The notes under the pieces are model-generated. The model was not told the DNA's origin, did no database searches, and worked only from the letters and a program-made list of their open reading frames with translations. The position numbers and the translations under genes are program-made. Positions 1 to 8,374 of a stretch of DNA of 39,753 nt are shown here, in pieces (the stretch's first letter is position 1; every line of letters begins with the position of its first letter). Source of the DNA: Gammaproteobacteria bacterium (GTDB lineage: Bacteria; Pseudomonadota; Gammaproteobacteria; GRL18); assembly GCA_026994225.1 (NCBI GenBank), contig JALWRI010000117.1, positions 1 through 39,753 on the forward strand. Direction: 5' to 3'.

Positions 1-98
1 TAATTGCACCGATTGCGATGGAAGAAGGTTTGCGCTTTGCGATTCGTGAAGGTGGCCGTACAGTAGGCGCCGGTGTTGTTTCTAAAATTATTGAGTAA
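1..98 (+). CDS. tufA: Elongation factor Tu, C-terminal end (partial)
   Basis: The last 32 codons of EF-Tu are visible from base 3, ending in TAA at 96-98. The end reads [18 protein letters not shown] and then [13 protein letters not shown], which is the strongly conserved EF-Tu domain 3 terminus. EF-Tu is the GTPase that delivers aminoacyl-tRNA to the ribosome. The rest of the gene lies outside the window. Only 6 bp separate it from rpsJ, so the two are very likely co-transcribed as the end of a str-type operon (rpsL-rpsG-fusA-tufA). Confidence 0.95.
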   Translation, partial: IAPIAMEEGLRFAIREGGRTVGAGVVSKIIE

Positions 99-104
99 TA
101 GAGA

Positions 105-425
105 ATGAATGCAGCAACTAAACAAACTATTCGCATTAGATTAAAAGCATTTGATCATCGTTTAATTGATCAATCTGCCAAGGAAATTGTTGAAACAGCA
201 AAACGTACTGGTGCTCAGGTTAGAGGGCCTATCCCTTTACCTACACGTAAAGAGCGTTTTACTATTTTGATTTCTCCTCATGTTAATAAGGATGCACGTG
301 ATCAATATGAGTTACGGACGCATAAACGTTTGATGGATATCGTAGAACCCACAGATAAAACTGTGGATGCCTTAATGAAATTAGATTTGTCAGCAGGTGT
401 TGATGTCCAAATTAAATTAAATTAA
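105..425 (+). CDS. rpsJ: 30S ribosomal protein S10
   Basis: S10 sits in the 30S head and, as NusE, also takes part in antitermination. The protein has 106 residues (E. coli 103) and carries the near-invariant stretches [32 protein letters not shown] and [14 protein letters not shown]. Its start, with a weak GAGA Shine-Dalgarno, lies 6 bp after tufA, so it appears to belong to the tufA transcript. A 110-bp gap with its own promoter then precedes rplC. The last four codons (IKLN) and the stop lie inside a run of six ATTAA repeats. Confidence 0.97.
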   Translation: MNAATKQTIRIRLKAFDHRLIDQSAKEIVETAKRTGAQVRGPIPLPTRKERFTILISPHVNKDARDQYELRTHKRLMDIVEPTDKTVDALMKLDLSAGVDVQIKLN

Positions 426-440
426 ATTAAATTAAATTAA
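411..440 (+). repeat. (ATTAA)6 pentanucleotide repeat across the rpsJ stop
   Basis: Six perfect copies of ATTAA start in frame at the codon for the fourth residue from the end of S10. The repeat encodes Ile-Lys-Leu-Asn and then the TAA stop at 423-425, and continues 15 bp into the spacer. Because 5 is not a multiple of 3, a TAA appears within every 15 bases. Copy-number changes downstream of the third unit therefore cannot alter the protein. Confidence 0.95.
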
Positions 441-465
441 AGCGATATTGCTGATTTATTATAAT
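437..465 (+). promoter_or_regulatory. Putative sigma70 promoter before rplC
   Basis: A perfect TATAAT lies at 460-465 with TTAAAG at 437-442 as a weak -35 box and a 17-bp spacer. The expected transcription start is near 472, which gives a leader of about 64 nt before rplC. Two short hairpins can form in that leader: CTGAT (474-478) with ATCAG (487-491), and GGCTCT (498-503) with AGAGTC (509-514). They have no U-tract. The call rests on sequence match only. Confidence 0.4.
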
Positions 466-535
466 AGTAAATGCTGATCAACCGAAATCAGTGCTATGGC
501 TCTTTGATAGAGTCGTAATATAAAGGTATAAGATA

Positions 536-1180
536 ATGACAATTGGTGTAATTGGTCGTAAACTGGGTATGACTCGTGTATTTACAGAAGATGGAGTATC
601 TACTCCTGTTACTGTAATTGAAGTTGAGTCAAACCGTGTTACGCAAATAAAAACTGCCGATAACGATGGTTATAGTGCTATTCAAGTTGCTTTTGGTCAT
701 GTTAAAGCAAATAAAGTAAATAAACCTTTAGCAGGACATTATGCGAAAGCAGAAGTTGAGGCTGCAAAAGGTATGTGTGAGTTTCGTATTACGCCTGAAC
801 AAGAAGGCAATTTTACTTTAGGCAAGGCATTGACTATTGATATATTTTCTGATGGACAGATTGTTGATGTTTCAGGAACAAATATTGGTAAAGGTTTTCA
901 AGGTGGTATAAAACGTCATAATTTTAGTTCGCAAGATATGACGCATGGTAACTCCTTATCCCATCGTGCTAATGGTTCTATAGGTCAGAACCAAACGCCT
1001 GGACGTGTTTTTAAAGGTAAAAAAATGTCTGGCCACATGGGTAATAAACGTGTCACCATTCAAAATTTGCAAATTGTTAAAGTGGATGCAGATAAGAATG
1101 TACTTTTGGTAAAAGGGGGAATTCCTGGTTCCAAAGGAAGTGATGTTATTATTCGTCCCGCTGTAAAAGCGAATGCATAA
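536..1180 (+). CDS. rplC: 50S ribosomal protein L3
   Basis: L3 is an early-assembly 23S rRNA binder that reaches towards the peptidyl-transferase centre. The 214-residue protein (E. coli 209) begins [14 protein letters not shown] and contains the family signature around [17 protein letters not shown], the long loop segment [28 protein letters not shown], and the C-terminal [13 protein letters not shown]. An AAGG-type ribosome binding site lies about 9 bp upstream. It is the first gene of the S10 operon here, because rpsJ is attached to the tufA side. rplD follows after 21 bp. Confidence 0.97.
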   Translation: MTIGVIGRKLGMTRVFTEDGVSTPVTVIEVESNRVTQIKTADNDGYSAIQVAFGHVKANKVNKPLAGHYAKAEVEAAKGMCEFRITPEQEGNFTLGKALTIDIFSDGQIVDVSGTNIGKGFQGGIKRHNFSSQDMTHGNSLSHRANGSIGQNQTPGRVFKGKKMSGHMGNKRVTIQNLQIVKVDADKNVLLVKGGIPGSKGSDVIIRPAVKANA

Positions 1181-1201
1181 TTTTGAGGATAAGGTGAGAA
1201 T

Positions 1202-1825
1202 ATGGAGCTGAATCTTGCTACATTATCAGGTATTGATAACTCTAAAAGTAATGTTGAGTTATCTGATGATGTATTTAATAAAGACTTTAATGAACCGCTG
1301 ATCCATCAGGTTGTTACTGCTCATTTGGCAAAAAGTCGACAAAATACTCGGGGTTTTAAAAATCGTTCTGCTGTGAGTGGTGGTGGAGCAAAACCCTGGC
1401 GGCAAAAAGGTACAGGTCGTGCACGGGCAGGAACGAGTCGTGGTCCACTATGGCGTGGTGGGGGTAAAACTTTTGCCGGGCAAACAGCAAATTATGATCA
1501 AAAAATTAATCGTAAAATGTATCGTGCTGCAATGCGTTCTATTTTTTCAGAATTAATACGTCAAGATCGTCTTGTGGTTCTAGAAACATTTAATATTGAT
1601 GCACCAAAGACAAAAATCTTATTGAGTAAATTAAAAGAATTAGCACTCAATAATGTTCTTGTTGTAACAGAAAATTTTGATGATAGTATGCATTTGGCAG
1701 CAAGAAATTTGGTAAATGTTGATTATGTTGTAGTAAGTGATGCCGATCCGGTAACACTGATTCGCCATGATAAAGTATTAATAACATTGGCAGCAATTAA
1801 GAAAATTGAGGAGATGTTAGGATGA
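1202..1825 (+). CDS. rplD: 50S ribosomal protein L4
   Basis: L4 binds domain I of 23S rRNA and lines the peptide exit tunnel. In E. coli it also represses its own operon through the S10 leader. The 207-residue protein shows the basic loop [15 protein letters not shown] followed by [15 protein letters not shown], the hallmark of L4, and a C-terminal Rossmann-like half. An AAGGTGAG ribosome binding site precedes the start. The stop overlaps the rplW start in an ATGA, indicating translational coupling. No obvious L4 target could be recognised in the short leader before rplC. Confidence 0.97.
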   Translation: MELNLATLSGIDNSKSNVELSDDVFNKDFNEPLIHQVVTAHLAKSRQNTRGFKNRSAVSGGGAKPWRQKGTGRARAGTSRGPLWRGGGKTFAGQTANYDQKINRKMYRAAMRSIFSELIRQDRLVVLETFNIDAPKTKILLSKLKELALNNVLVVTENFDDSMHLAARNLVNVDYVVVSDADPVTLIRHDKVLITLAAIKKIEEMLG

Positions 1826-2118
1826 ATCAGGAACAGATGTTTAAAACGATTATCTCTCCTCATGTATCTGAAAAGGCAGTTAATTGCGTTGCAAATGCAA
1901 ATCAATATGTTTTTAAGGTAGCGATGGACGCAACAAAACCTGAGATTAAAAAAGCGGTTGAATTTTTATTTACTGTAAAAGTGAATGCTGTACAGGTAAG
2001 CCGTGTAAAAGGTAAAGTAAAGCGTTTTGGAAGTGTGATGGGAAAGCGTAGTAACTGGAAAAAAGCATATGTTACCCTCGCTGATGGAAATAAAATAGAT
2101 ATTTTAGGTGCAGAGTAG
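1822..2118 (+). CDS. rplW: 50S ribosomal protein L23
   Basis: L23 sits at the tunnel exit and docks trigger factor and SRP. The 98 residues (E. coli 100) include the family pattern [11 protein letters not shown], then [21 protein letters not shown] and the C-terminal [18 protein letters not shown] motif. The start lies inside the end of rplD (4-bp overlap), and rplB begins 14 bp downstream. Nothing unusual is seen. Confidence 0.96.
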   Translation: MNQEQMFKTIISPHVSEKAVNCVANANQYVFKVAMDATKPEIKKAVEFLFTVKVNAVQVSRVKGKVKRFGSVMGKRSNWKKAYVTLADGNKIDILGAE

Positions 2119-2132
2119 CTGGGAGTATTACT

Positions 2133-2960
2133 ATGGCTTTGATCAAAACTAAACCTACTTCACCAGGACGTCGTTTTGTTGTTAAGGTAAAAAATGATGA
2201 GTTACATAAAGGTGCACCCCATGCCCCTTTATTAGCGAAAAAAAGTAAAAATGGTGGAAGAAATAATGCTGGACGAATAACTACTCGTCATGTTGGTGGT
2301 GGACATAAACAGCATTATCGTATGATTGATTTTAAACGTGATAAAGATGATATTCCGGCACGTGTTGAACGTTTTGAATATGATCCTAACCGTAGCGCTC
2401 ATATTGCTTTATTGTTATATGCAGATGGTGAAAGACGTTATATTATTGCAGCAAAGGGAATGAATATAGGTGATAAAATTATTTCAGGTAGTGAAGCACC
2501 TATTAAACCTGGTAATGCCTTATTATTAAGAGATATACCTGTTGGTACTACAGTGCATTGTGTAGAATTAAAACCTGAAAAGGGAGCGCAAATAGCAAGA
2601 AGTGCTGGAGCAGTATGTCAATTAGTTGCACGGGAAGGACGTTATGCAACACTACGTTTGCGATCAGGTGAAATGCGTAAAATACATATAGATTGCAAAG
2701 CAACTGTAGGTGAAGTAGGCAATGCAGAACATAGCTTACGGAAATTAGGTAAAGCAGGTGCAAGTCGATGGCGTGGTATTAGACCGACTGTAAGAGGTGT
2801 TGTGATGAATCCTGTTGACCATCCACATGGTGGTGGTGAAGGTCGTACTTCAGGTGGTCGTCATCCTGTATCTCCTTGGGGTATGCCTACGAAAGGTTAT
2901 AAAACCCGCAGTAATAAACGTACAGATAAATTTATTGTACGTCATCGTAATCGTAAGTAA
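2133..2960 (+). CDS. rplB: 50S ribosomal protein L2
   Basis: L2 is needed for subunit joining and peptidyl transferase activity. The 275 residues (E. coli 273) contain the N-terminal [10 protein letters not shown], the central [15 protein letters not shown], and the C-terminal active region around [18 protein letters not shown], including the conserved histidine of the HPHGGG loop. A GGGAG-like ribosome binding site precedes the ATG. It sits in the standard place between rplW and rpsS. Confidence 0.97.
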   Translation: MALIKTKPTSPGRRFVVKVKNDELHKGAPHAPLLAKKSKNGGRNNAGRITTRHVGGGHKQHYRMIDFKRDKDDIPARVERFEYDPNRSAHIALLLYADGERRYIIAAKGMNIGDKIISGSEAPIKPGNALLLRDIPVGTTVHCVELKPEKGAQIARSAGAVCQLVAREGRYATLRLRSGEMRKIHIDCKATVGEVGNAEHSLRKLGKAGASRWRGIRPTVRGVVMNPVDHPHGGGEGRTSGGRHPVSPWGMPTKGYKTRSNKRTDKFIVRHRNRK

Positions 2961-2977
2961 TAAGAGAGGATATATTC

Positions 2978-3253
2978 GTGCCACGTTCTGTAAAAAAAGG
3001 ACCATTTATTGATGGTCATCTGCTCAAGAAAGTTGAAGTAGCAGTTGCTAAGAATGATCGTAAGCCAATTAAAACCTGGTCTCGTCGTTCAATGATTTTA
3101 CCTGATATGGTTGGTTTAACCATAGCTGTTCATAATGGAAAACAACATATTCCTGTATTAATTAATGAGAATATGGTTGGACATAAGTTAGGCGAGTTTT
3201 CACCAACTCGTACGTATAAGGGTCATGCTGCCGATAAAAAGGCAAAGAAATAA
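2978..3253 (+). CDS. rpsS: 30S ribosomal protein S19
   Basis: S19 lies in the 30S head and contacts S13 and the tRNA site. The 91-residue product (E. coli 92) begins [17 protein letters not shown] and carries [15 protein letters not shown] and the C-terminal [15 protein letters not shown], all typical. The start codon is GTG at 2978, supported by an AGAGAGGA Shine-Dalgarno at 2963-2970 and by the family N-terminus. rplV follows after 13 bp. Confidence 0.96.
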   Translation: MPRSVKKGPFIDGHLLKKVEVAVAKNDRKPIKTWSRRSMILPDMVGLTIAVHNGKQHIPVLINENMVGHKLGEFSPTRTYKGHAADKKAKK

Positions 3254-3266
3254 AAGGGTTTTTGTT

Positions 3267-3602
3267 ATGGAAATTGCAGCTAAGTTACGCAATGCAAATA
3301 TTTCAGCACAAAAAATGCGATTAGTAGCTGATCAAGTGCGAAACTTGCCTATAGAGCAGGCTTTACAATTACTAGCATTTAGTAATAAGAAAGCAGCTTT
3401 GTTTGTCAAAAAAGCATTAGAGTCAGCCATTGCAAATGCTGAACACAATGAAGGTGTGGATATAGATGATTTACGGGTGTCTCGCATTTTTGTTGATGAA
3501 GGTGCAACATATAAACGTATGAGAGCACGTGCTAAAGGACGTGGAAATCGAATTTTAAAACGCACAAGTCATCTTACCGTTGCGGTAAGTGATGATGAGT
3601 AG
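3267..3602 (+). CDS. rplV: 50S ribosomal protein L22
   Basis: L22 stabilises 23S rRNA, and its beta hairpin lines the exit tunnel. From ATG 3267 the protein has 111 residues (E. coli 110), starting [20 protein letters not shown], and includes the tunnel-loop segment [19 protein letters not shown] and the C-terminal [11 protein letters not shown]. The open frame extends upstream into rpsS. ATG 3267 is preferred because it matches the family N-terminus and follows an AAAAGGG ribosome binding site. rpsC starts 8 bp later. Confidence 0.96.
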   Translation: MEIAAKLRNANISAQKMRLVADQVRNLPIEQALQLLAFSNKKAALFVKKALESAIANAEHNEGVDIDDLRVSRIFVDEGATYKRMRARAKGRGNRILKRTSHLTVAVSDDE

Positions 3603-3610
3603 AGGGTAAT

Positions 3611-4279
3611 ATGGGTCAGAAAGTTCATCCAACTGGAATCCGTTTAGGTATTGTTAAAGATTGGACATCTAAGTGGTATGCTGATTCGCAAAATTATGCG
3701 AATTTTTTAAATAATGATTTAGTAATACGTGATTTTTTAGAAAAAAAATTAGCTCATGCCTCAGTTAGTCGAATTCAGATAGAACGTCCTGCACGTAATG
3801 CTCGTATTACTATTCATACAGCACGTCCAGGTATTGTGATAGGTAAAAAAGGTGAAGATATTGAGAAGTTGCGTGCTGAAATTTCTCAGATGGTTGATGT
3901 CCCTGTACATTTAAATATAGAAGAAATACGCAAGCCAGAATTAGATTCTACTTTAGTTGCACAAAGTGTTGCTCAACAGCTTGAACGTCGTATTATGTTT
4001 CGACGTGCAATGAAAAGAGCGGTAACAAATGCTATGCGATTAGGTGCTGAGGGTATTCGTATTAGTGTTTCAGGACGTTTAAATGGTGCTGAAATAGCTC
4101 GCCGAGAATGGTATAGAGAGGGTCGTGTACCATTACATACCCTACGTGCAGATATAGATTATGGTGTTGCTTCAGCACATACAACTTATGGTGTAATAGG
4201 TGTAAAAGTTTGGATTTTTAAAGGTGAAATATTAGAACCTTTTACAGCTATTCAGCAGCAAAGTGAGAAAAAGAAATAA
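3611..4279 (+). CDS. rpsC: 30S ribosomal protein S3
   Basis: S3 is a 30S head protein at the mRNA entry site with helicase activity. The 222 residues (E. coli 233) begin [23 protein letters not shown] type-2 domain carries the GxxG signature in [15 protein letters not shown], and the C-terminal domain includes [31 protein letters not shown] split over a typical signature region. The C-terminal tail is slightly shorter than in E. coli, which is common. Confidence 0.97.
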   Translation: MGQKVHPTGIRLGIVKDWTSKWYADSQNYANFLNNDLVIRDFLEKKLAHASVSRIQIERPARNARITIHTARPGIVIGKKGEDIEKLRAEISQMVDVPVHLNIEEIRKPELDSTLVAQSVAQQLERRIMFRRAMKRAVTNAMRLGAEGIRISVSGRLNGAEIARREWYREGRVPLHTLRADIDYGVASAHTTYGVIGVKVWIFKGEILEPFTAIQQQSEKKK

Positions 4280-4299
4280 ATCTCATTAAGGAGTAAGCA

Positions 4300-4716
4300 A
4301 TGCTACAACCAAAGCGAACGAAATTTCGCAAACAATTTAAAGGCAAGAATCGTGGACTGGCTCAAAGTGGAAATAAAGTCAGCTTTGGCGAATATGGATT
4401 AAAAGCTGTAGGACGTGGTCGGATTACTGCTCGTCAAATTGAAGCAGCTCGTCGTGCGATGACTCGGCATATTAAACGTGGTGGTAAAATATGGATTCGT
4501 ATTTTTCCTGATAAACCTATAACCCAAAAACCTCTTGAAGTGCGTCAAGGTAAAGGTAAAGGTAGTGTTGAATATTGGGTAGCTCAAATTCAGCCAGGGC
4601 GTATGTTGTATGAAATGGAAGGTGTTACTGAAGAAGATGCACGTGAGGCATTCCGTTTAGCAGCAGCAAAATTGCCGATCAAAACAACTTTTGTAACGCG
4701 GAAATTAATGCAATGA
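4300..4716 (+). CDS. rplP: 50S ribosomal protein L16
   Basis: L16 organises the tRNA-binding region of the 50S subunit. The 138 residues (E. coli 136) start [19 protein letters not shown] and contain [24 protein letters not shown], then [22 protein letters not shown]. The conserved arginine near residue 81-84, hydroxylated in E. coli, lies in the latter stretch. An AAGGAG ribosome binding site is present. The stop overlaps the rpmC start by 4 bp (ATGA). Confidence 0.97.
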   Translation: MLQPKRTKFRKQFKGKNRGLAQSGNKVSFGEYGLKAVGRGRITARQIEAARRAMTRHIKRGGKIWIRIFPDKPITQKPLEVRQGKGKGSVEYWVAQIQPGRMLYEMEGVTEEDAREAFRLAAAKLPIKTTFVTRKLMQ

Positions 4717-4916
4717 ATACAAATAAAATCATTAAAGCTAAGGATTTACGTGAAAAGAATGCAGATGAATTACAAGAGTTCCTAAATGAGTTATTACGTG
4801 AGCATTTTAACCTTAGAATGCAAAAAGGAACTGGGCAAGAAACCAAGCCGCATCTTTTCAAAATAGTAAAGCGAAATATTGCTAAAGTTAAAACCGTTTT
4901 AAGTGAAAGCAGGTAG
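4713..4916 (+). CDS. rpmC: 50S ribosomal protein L29
   Basis: L29 is a small helical-hairpin protein next to L23 at the tunnel exit. The product has 67 residues (E. coli 63). The pattern [20 protein letters not shown], then [15 protein letters not shown] and the [12 protein letters not shown] helix, is diagnostic. It overlaps rplP by 4 bp and its last codons carry the Shine-Dalgarno of rpsQ, so the three genes look translationally linked. Confidence 0.95.
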   Translation: MNTNKIIKAKDLREKNADELQEFLNELLREHFNLRMQKGTGQETKPHLFKIVKRNIAKVKTVLSESR

Positions 4917-4920
4917 TTTT

Positions 4921-5190
4921 ATGAGTACTGAAAATGAAGCAGAAACTAAAAAACGTATTGTAAAAGGTACGGTTTTGAGTAATAAAATGGATAAAACGGT
5001 AACCGTTTTAATAGAACGTAAAATTAAGCATCCTTTGTATGGAAAATATATAAAACGTTCTACTAAATTACATGTGCATGATGAAAAGAATGAATGTAAT
5101 GAAGGTGATTTTATTGCTATAGTAGAAACAAAACCTTATTCTAAAACCAAATCTTGGTGTTTATTAGAAATATTGGAAAAAGCAAGTTAA
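4921..5190 (+). CDS. rpsQ: 30S ribosomal protein S17
   Basis: S17 is a primary 16S rRNA binder with an OB fold. From ATG 4921 the protein has 89 residues (E. coli 84), with [39 protein letters not shown] and [17 protein letters not shown], all characteristic. A GTG at 4903 would add six residues, but ATG 4921 is preferred because GCAGG at 4909-4913 is well spaced from it. The 3' end of the gene forms the 5' arm of a terminator-like hairpin. Confidence 0.95.
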   Translation: MSTENEAETKKRIVKGTVLSNKMDKTVTVLIERKIKHPLYGKYIKRSTKLHVHDEKNECNEGDFIAIVETKPYSKTKSWCLLEILEKAS

Positions 5191-5200
5191 TTAGCTTTTT
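5177..5200 (+). terminator. Terminator-like hairpin across the rpsQ stop
   Basis: AAAAAGC (5177-5183) pairs with GCTTTTT (5194-5200) over a 10-nt loop that holds the rpsQ stop codon TAA (5188-5190). The 3' arm ends in five T. It lies between the S10-type and spc-type gene blocks and only 6 bp before the -35 box of the rplN promoter. The stem is A/U rich, so it may be a weak or partial terminator. Confidence 0.5.
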
Positions 5201-5206
5201 ATCTTA

Positions 5207-5235
5207 TTGTCTTTGTTATAGATATATGTTATAAT
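5207..5235 (+). promoter_or_regulatory. spc-type promoter before rplN
   Basis: TTGTCT (5207-5212) and TATAAT (5230-5235) are separated by 17 bp, 4 of 6 and 6 of 6 matches to the sigma70 consensus. Transcription should begin near 5242, leaving a leader of about 166 nt before rplN. The location matches the place where enterobacteria have their spc promoter. Confidence 0.65.
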
Positions 5236-5245
5236 TTTTAGCTTT

Positions 5246-5390
5246 CCTAGTTAGAAAATATAGAATTTAGCTAGGCAATAATTGTTATTAAATGAATAAG
5301 TAATTAGTAGCTTTATTGTGTGTGGCTTCTTTCGTTTAAGATATACGAAACCGCCACTTATTGATTAAAGTTTTATGTAGAAATGTGGCG
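5246..5390 (+). promoter_or_regulatory. Structured 5' leader of the rplN (spc) transcript
   Basis: Three pairings are visible. Arms 5246-5255 and 5266-5275 form a 10-bp stem with two G-U pairs. A second hairpin combines GTGGC (5322-5326) with GCCAC (5353-5357) around an inner TTTCGT/ACGAAA stem (5330-5335 and 5345-5350). In the alternative, CGCCAC (5352-5357) pairs with GTGGCG (5385-5390), close to the GGGAG ribosome binding site (5396-5400). The last two pairings exclude each other. No known leader family was recognised. Confidence 0.4.
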
Positions 5391-5407
5391 TACTTGGGAG
5401 TTTTATT

Positions 5408-5776
5408 ATGATTCAAATGCAGACACTGCTTGATGTAGCAGATAATAGCGGTGCCCGCAAAGTGATGTGTATCAAGGTCCTTGGCGGTTCGCATAAGCGT
5501 TATGCAAAAATTGGCGACATTATAAAAATAAGTGTGAAAGAAGCTATTCCTCGTGGTAAAGTGAAAAAAGGTGATGTCTTTAATGCAGTGGTAGTAAGAA
5601 CTAGAAAAGGCGTTAGACGTGTTGACGGTTCGGTGATACGCTTTGATGGTAATGCGGCGGTATTATTGAATAATACACATCAGCCAATTGGGACACGTAT
5701 TTTTGGACCTGTTACACGTGAGTTGCGTTCAGAAAAATTTATGAAAATTATTTCCTTGGCTCCTGAGGTTCTTTAA
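5408..5776 (+). CDS. rplN: 50S ribosomal protein L14
   Basis: L14 forms an intersubunit bridge and binds the silencing factor RsfS. The 122 residues (E. coli 123) open [20 protein letters not shown] and continue with the family patterns [19 protein letters not shown] and [25 protein letters not shown] at 5396-5400 is a good ribosome binding site, 7 bp from the ATG. It is the first gene of the spc block, after a 217-bp promoter and leader region. Confidence 0.97.
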   Translation: MIQMQTLLDVADNSGARKVMCIKVLGGSHKRYAKIGDIIKISVKEAIPRGKVKKGDVFNAVVVRTRKGVRRVDGSVIRFDGNAAVLLNNTHQPIGTRIFGPVTRELRSEKFMKIISLAPEVL

Positions 5777-5801
5777 TAAATCCTTCTATAGAGTAAGTGT
5801 C

Positions 5802-6119
5802 ATGAATAGAATTAAGAAAGGTGATGAAGTTATTGTCATCGCAGGTAAAGATAAAGGAAAAAGAGGTATCATACTAGGTTTTGGTAAAGATGCATCTAAA
5901 GTGATAGTTGAAAATATTAATATCGCTAAAAAGCATGAAAAACCAAACCCTAATAAAGGAACTCAGGGTGGTATAGTAAATAAAGAAATGCCTATCCATA
6001 TTTCTAATATAGCACTTTATAATCCTGCTACTGAAAAAGCAGATAAGGTGGGTTTTAAATTTCTTGAAGATGGTCGAAAAGTTCGATTTTTTAAATCGAA
6101 TAATGAAGTGATCGCGTAA
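5802..6119 (+). CDS. rplX: 50S ribosomal protein L24
   Basis: L24 is an assembly initiator on 23S rRNA with a KOW motif. The 105 residues (E. coli 104) begin [20 protein letters not shown], the KOW signature. [20 protein letters not shown] follows, then [10 protein letters not shown]. rplE follows after 13 bp. In E. coli the S8 repressor site lies around this junction. I did not find a clear copy of that fold here by eye. Confidence 0.96.
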   Translation: MNRIKKGDEVIVIAGKDKGKRGIILGFGKDASKVIVENINIAKKHEKPNPNKGTQGGIVNKEMPIHISNIALYNPATEKADKVGFKFLEDGRKVRFFKSNNEVIA

Positions 6120-6132
6120 TAGGTTTTGTATC

Positions 6133-6666
6133 ATGTTGCAGCAATATTATAAAGAAACAATTATTCCTAAGTTAGTTTCTGAATTTAGCTATGAAAGCGT
6201 TATGGAAGTGCCTAAGATTATTAAGGTAACTTTGAATATGGGTGTTGGTGAAGCACTATCAGATCGTAAAGCAATTGAAAATGCTGTTGCTGATATGACT
6301 AAAATTTCAGGACAAAAACCAGTAGTGACATTAGCGAGAAAGTCCATTGCTGGATTTAAGATTCGTGATGGTTATCCTATTGGATGTAAAGTGACTTTAA
6401 GAAAAGAACGTATGTATGATTTTTTAGAGCGCTTAATCATGATTGCAATTCCACGTATAAGAGATTTTCGTGGGTTAAATCCTAAATCATTTGATGGTCG
6501 TGGAAATTATAGTTTAGGTATTAAAGAACAAATTATTTTTCCAGAGATTGATTATGATAAAATAGATGCGTTACGTGGTATGGATATTACTATTACAACC
6601 TCTGCAAAAACAGATGAGGAAGCGAAAGCATTATTAAAAGCATTTAATTTCCCTCTAAAAGGATAG
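6133..6666 (+). CDS. rplE: 50S ribosomal protein L5
   Basis: L5 binds 5S rRNA in the central protuberance. The 177 residues (E. coli 179) contain the signature [15 protein letters not shown], the [20 protein letters not shown] segment, [20 protein letters not shown], and the C-terminal [19 protein letters not shown]. The start follows rplX by 13 bp. A 31-bp spacer then precedes rpsN. Confidence 0.97.
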   Translation: MLQQYYKETIIPKLVSEFSYESVMEVPKIIKVTLNMGVGEALSDRKAIENAVADMTKISGQKPVVTLARKSIAGFKIRDGYPIGCKVTLRKERMYDFLERLIMIAIPRIRDFRGLNPKSFDGRGNYSLGIKEQIIFPEIDYDKIDALRGMDITITTSAKTDEEAKALLKAFNFPLKG

Positions 6667-6697
6667 GATAACGTGAAAAAGGTAAAGGCATAACATC

Positions 6698-7003
6698 ATG
6701 GCAAAAAAAGCATTAATTCAAAGAGAATTGAAAAAACTAAAGACTGTAAAAAAGTTTGAAAAAAAGCGTGAAGAATTAAAGAAAATTATGAATGATGTGA
6801 ATGCAGACTTTGAAGAACGTATGGCTGCCAGAGATAAGTTTAATGCTTTGCCTAGAAATGCTTCCCCTTCACGTTTAATGAATCGTTGTCGCTTGACAGG
6901 AAGACCTCATGGTTACTATAGAAAATTTGGCCTAAGTCGTAATATGTTACGTATACATACGATGCAAGGTGATGTCCCTGGAGTACGTAAGGCAAGTTGG
7001 TAA
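6698..7003 (+). CDS. rpsN: 30S ribosomal protein S14 (zinc-independent long form)
   Basis: S14 belongs to the 30S head near the decoding centre. The length of 101 residues and the single cysteine in the [20 protein letters not shown] region show the long C-minus form, without the CxxC...CxxC zinc knuckle of short S14. AAAGG just upstream serves as the ribosome binding site. Position between rplE and rpsH is standard. Confidence 0.97.
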   Translation: MAKKALIQRELKKLKTVKKFEKKREELKKIMNDVNADFEERMAARDKFNALPRNASPSRLMNRCRLTGRPHGYYRKFGLSRNMLRIHTMQGDVPGVRKASW

Positions 7004-7041
7004 CTGTTGCTGTTATATAAAGTTTTTGGAGTTAATTTATT

Positions 7042-7437
7042 ATGAGTATGTCTGATCCAATTGCTGATATGCTAACCCGTGTGCGAAATGCATTAAGTGC
7101 AGAAAAAATGACGGTTACAATGCCTGCATCAAAAGTGAAATTAGCAATTGCAAATGTTTTAGTAGAAGAAGGCTATTTAGAAAGTGCTGAAATTAGGGAT
7201 ATTGAAGGGAAGTCTTCATTATGTATTACTTTAAAATATTTTAATGGCAAGCCTGTTATTGAGATGTTAAAAAGAGTCAGTCGCCCTGGGCTACGAGTAT
7301 ATAAGTCATGTAGTGAATTGCCTGAAGTTTGGAATGGTCTGGGTGTTGTAATTATTTCTACATCCCGAGGGATTGTAACAGATAAAACAGCAAAAAAAAT
7401 AGGGCATGGTGGTGAAATACTGTGTTATGTTGCGTAA
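7042..7437 (+). CDS. rpsH: 30S ribosomal protein S8
   Basis: S8 organises the 16S rRNA central domain and in E. coli represses spc translation. The 131 residues (E. coli 130) start [17 protein letters not shown] and include VSRPGLRVY and the signature [21 protein letters not shown], which ends in [13 protein letters not shown] lies about 11 bp upstream of ATG 7042. rplF follows after 12 bp. Confidence 0.97.
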   Translation: MSMSDPIADMLTRVRNALSAEKMTVTMPASKVKLAIANVLVEEGYLESAEIRDIEGKSSLCITLKYFNGKPVIEMLKRVSRPGLRVYKSCSELPEVWNGLGVVIISTSRGIVTDKTAKKIGHGGEILCYVA

Positions 7438-7449
7438 GGGTATAATGTT

Positions 7450-7983
7450 ATGTCAAGAGTATTAAAGCCAGTAACAATTCCTTCAGGTATATCCATTAAA
7501 GTTGAAGATCAAACTATTATAGTTAAAGGTAATAAAGGAGAACTCACTTTTCAGATTGATGATGGTATTTCTATGAAATTATCAGATACTGAAATATCCT
7601 TTGCACCTAAACAAGAAAGTAATAAATCTTCTATAGCTTTAACAGGTACAACTAAAGCCTTAGTTAATAATATGATTATTGGGGTGGGTACTGGATTTGA
7701 GAAGAAATTAACGTTAGTTGGTGTAGGTTATAGAGCGCAGGCTAAAGGAAATTCAGTTAATATTTCAGTAGGTTATTCTCATCCAATTGAACATGCTATG
7801 CCTGATGGTATACAAGTAACAACACCTAGCCAGACTGAAATTGTGATATCAGGAATTGATAAGCAACAAGTAGGTCAAGTAGCTGCAGATATTCGAGCTT
7901 ACCGTCCGCCAGAACCATATAAAGGAAAGGGCATACGTTATGCAGATGAATATATTGCACGTAAAGAAGCGAAGAAAAAATAA
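7450..7983 (+). CDS. rplF: 50S ribosomal protein L6
   Basis: L6 lies beside the sarcin-ricin loop and the factor-binding site. It has 177 residues, as in E. coli. Two similar domains are visible: the N-terminal half with VTIPSGISIKVEDQTIIVKG, and the C-terminal half with KLTLVGVGYRAQAKGN and the family signature RAYRPPEPYKGKGIRY. rplR begins 16 bp later. Confidence 0.97.
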   Translation: MSRVLKPVTIPSGISIKVEDQTIIVKGNKGELTFQIDDGISMKLSDTEISFAPKQESNKSSIALTGTTKALVNNMIIGVGTGFEKKLTLVGVGYRAQAKGNSVNISVGYSHPIEHAMPDGIQVTTPSQTEIVISGIDKQQVGQVAADIRAYRPPEPYKGKGIRYADEYIARKEAKKK

Positions 7984-7999
7984 TATCAGGTAAATAGAT

Positions 8000-8350
8000 A
8001 TGGATAAAAAGTCTAAGCGTATTCGTAGAGCAAAACGAACTCGTGGTAAAATTAAAGAATTGGGTGTATATCGTTTATCTGTTCATAGAACACCAAAGCA
8101 TATTTATGCCCAAGTTATATCACCTGAAGGAACAACTGTAGCAAGTGCTAATACGTTGCAAAAAGATCTAATGGCAGATGTATCTTATTCAGGAAATGCT
8201 GATGCAGCAATGATAGTTGGTAAAAATATTGCTTTGAAGGCAAAAGAAGCAGGTATAGATAAGGTAGCATTTGATCGCTCTGGATATAAGTATCATGGTC
8301 GCATAAAGTCTTTAGCTGATGCAGCGCGAGAAAGTGGACTGAATTTTTAA
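8000..8350 (+). CDS. rplR: 50S ribosomal protein L18
   Basis: L18 brings 5S rRNA into the large subunit. The 116 residues (E. coli 117) show the basic N-terminus [19 protein letters not shown], then [21 protein letters not shown], and the C-terminal signature [20 protein letters not shown]. An AGG ribosome binding site precedes the ATG, and rpsE follows after 24 bp. Confidence 0.96.
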   Translation: MDKKSKRIRRAKRTRGKIKELGVYRLSVHRTPKHIYAQVISPEGTTVASANTLQKDLMADVSYSGNADAAMIVGKNIALKAKEAGIDKVAFDRSGYKYHGRIKSLADAARESGLNF

Positions 8351-8374
8351 TTAGGATAAGTTAAGGGTTGAATA

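Noticed and set aside
2548-2763. Open frames on the opposite strand of rplB and other ribosomal genes
   Set aside because: They have no ribosome binding sites or recognisable domains and mirror strongly conserved genes; they are shadows.
6673-6693. A six-codon mini-gene (GTG AAA AAG ... TAA) between rplE and rpsN with GGATAGGA upstream
   Set aside because: It is too short to support as a gene, and the AAAGG inside it is needed as the rpsN ribosome binding site.
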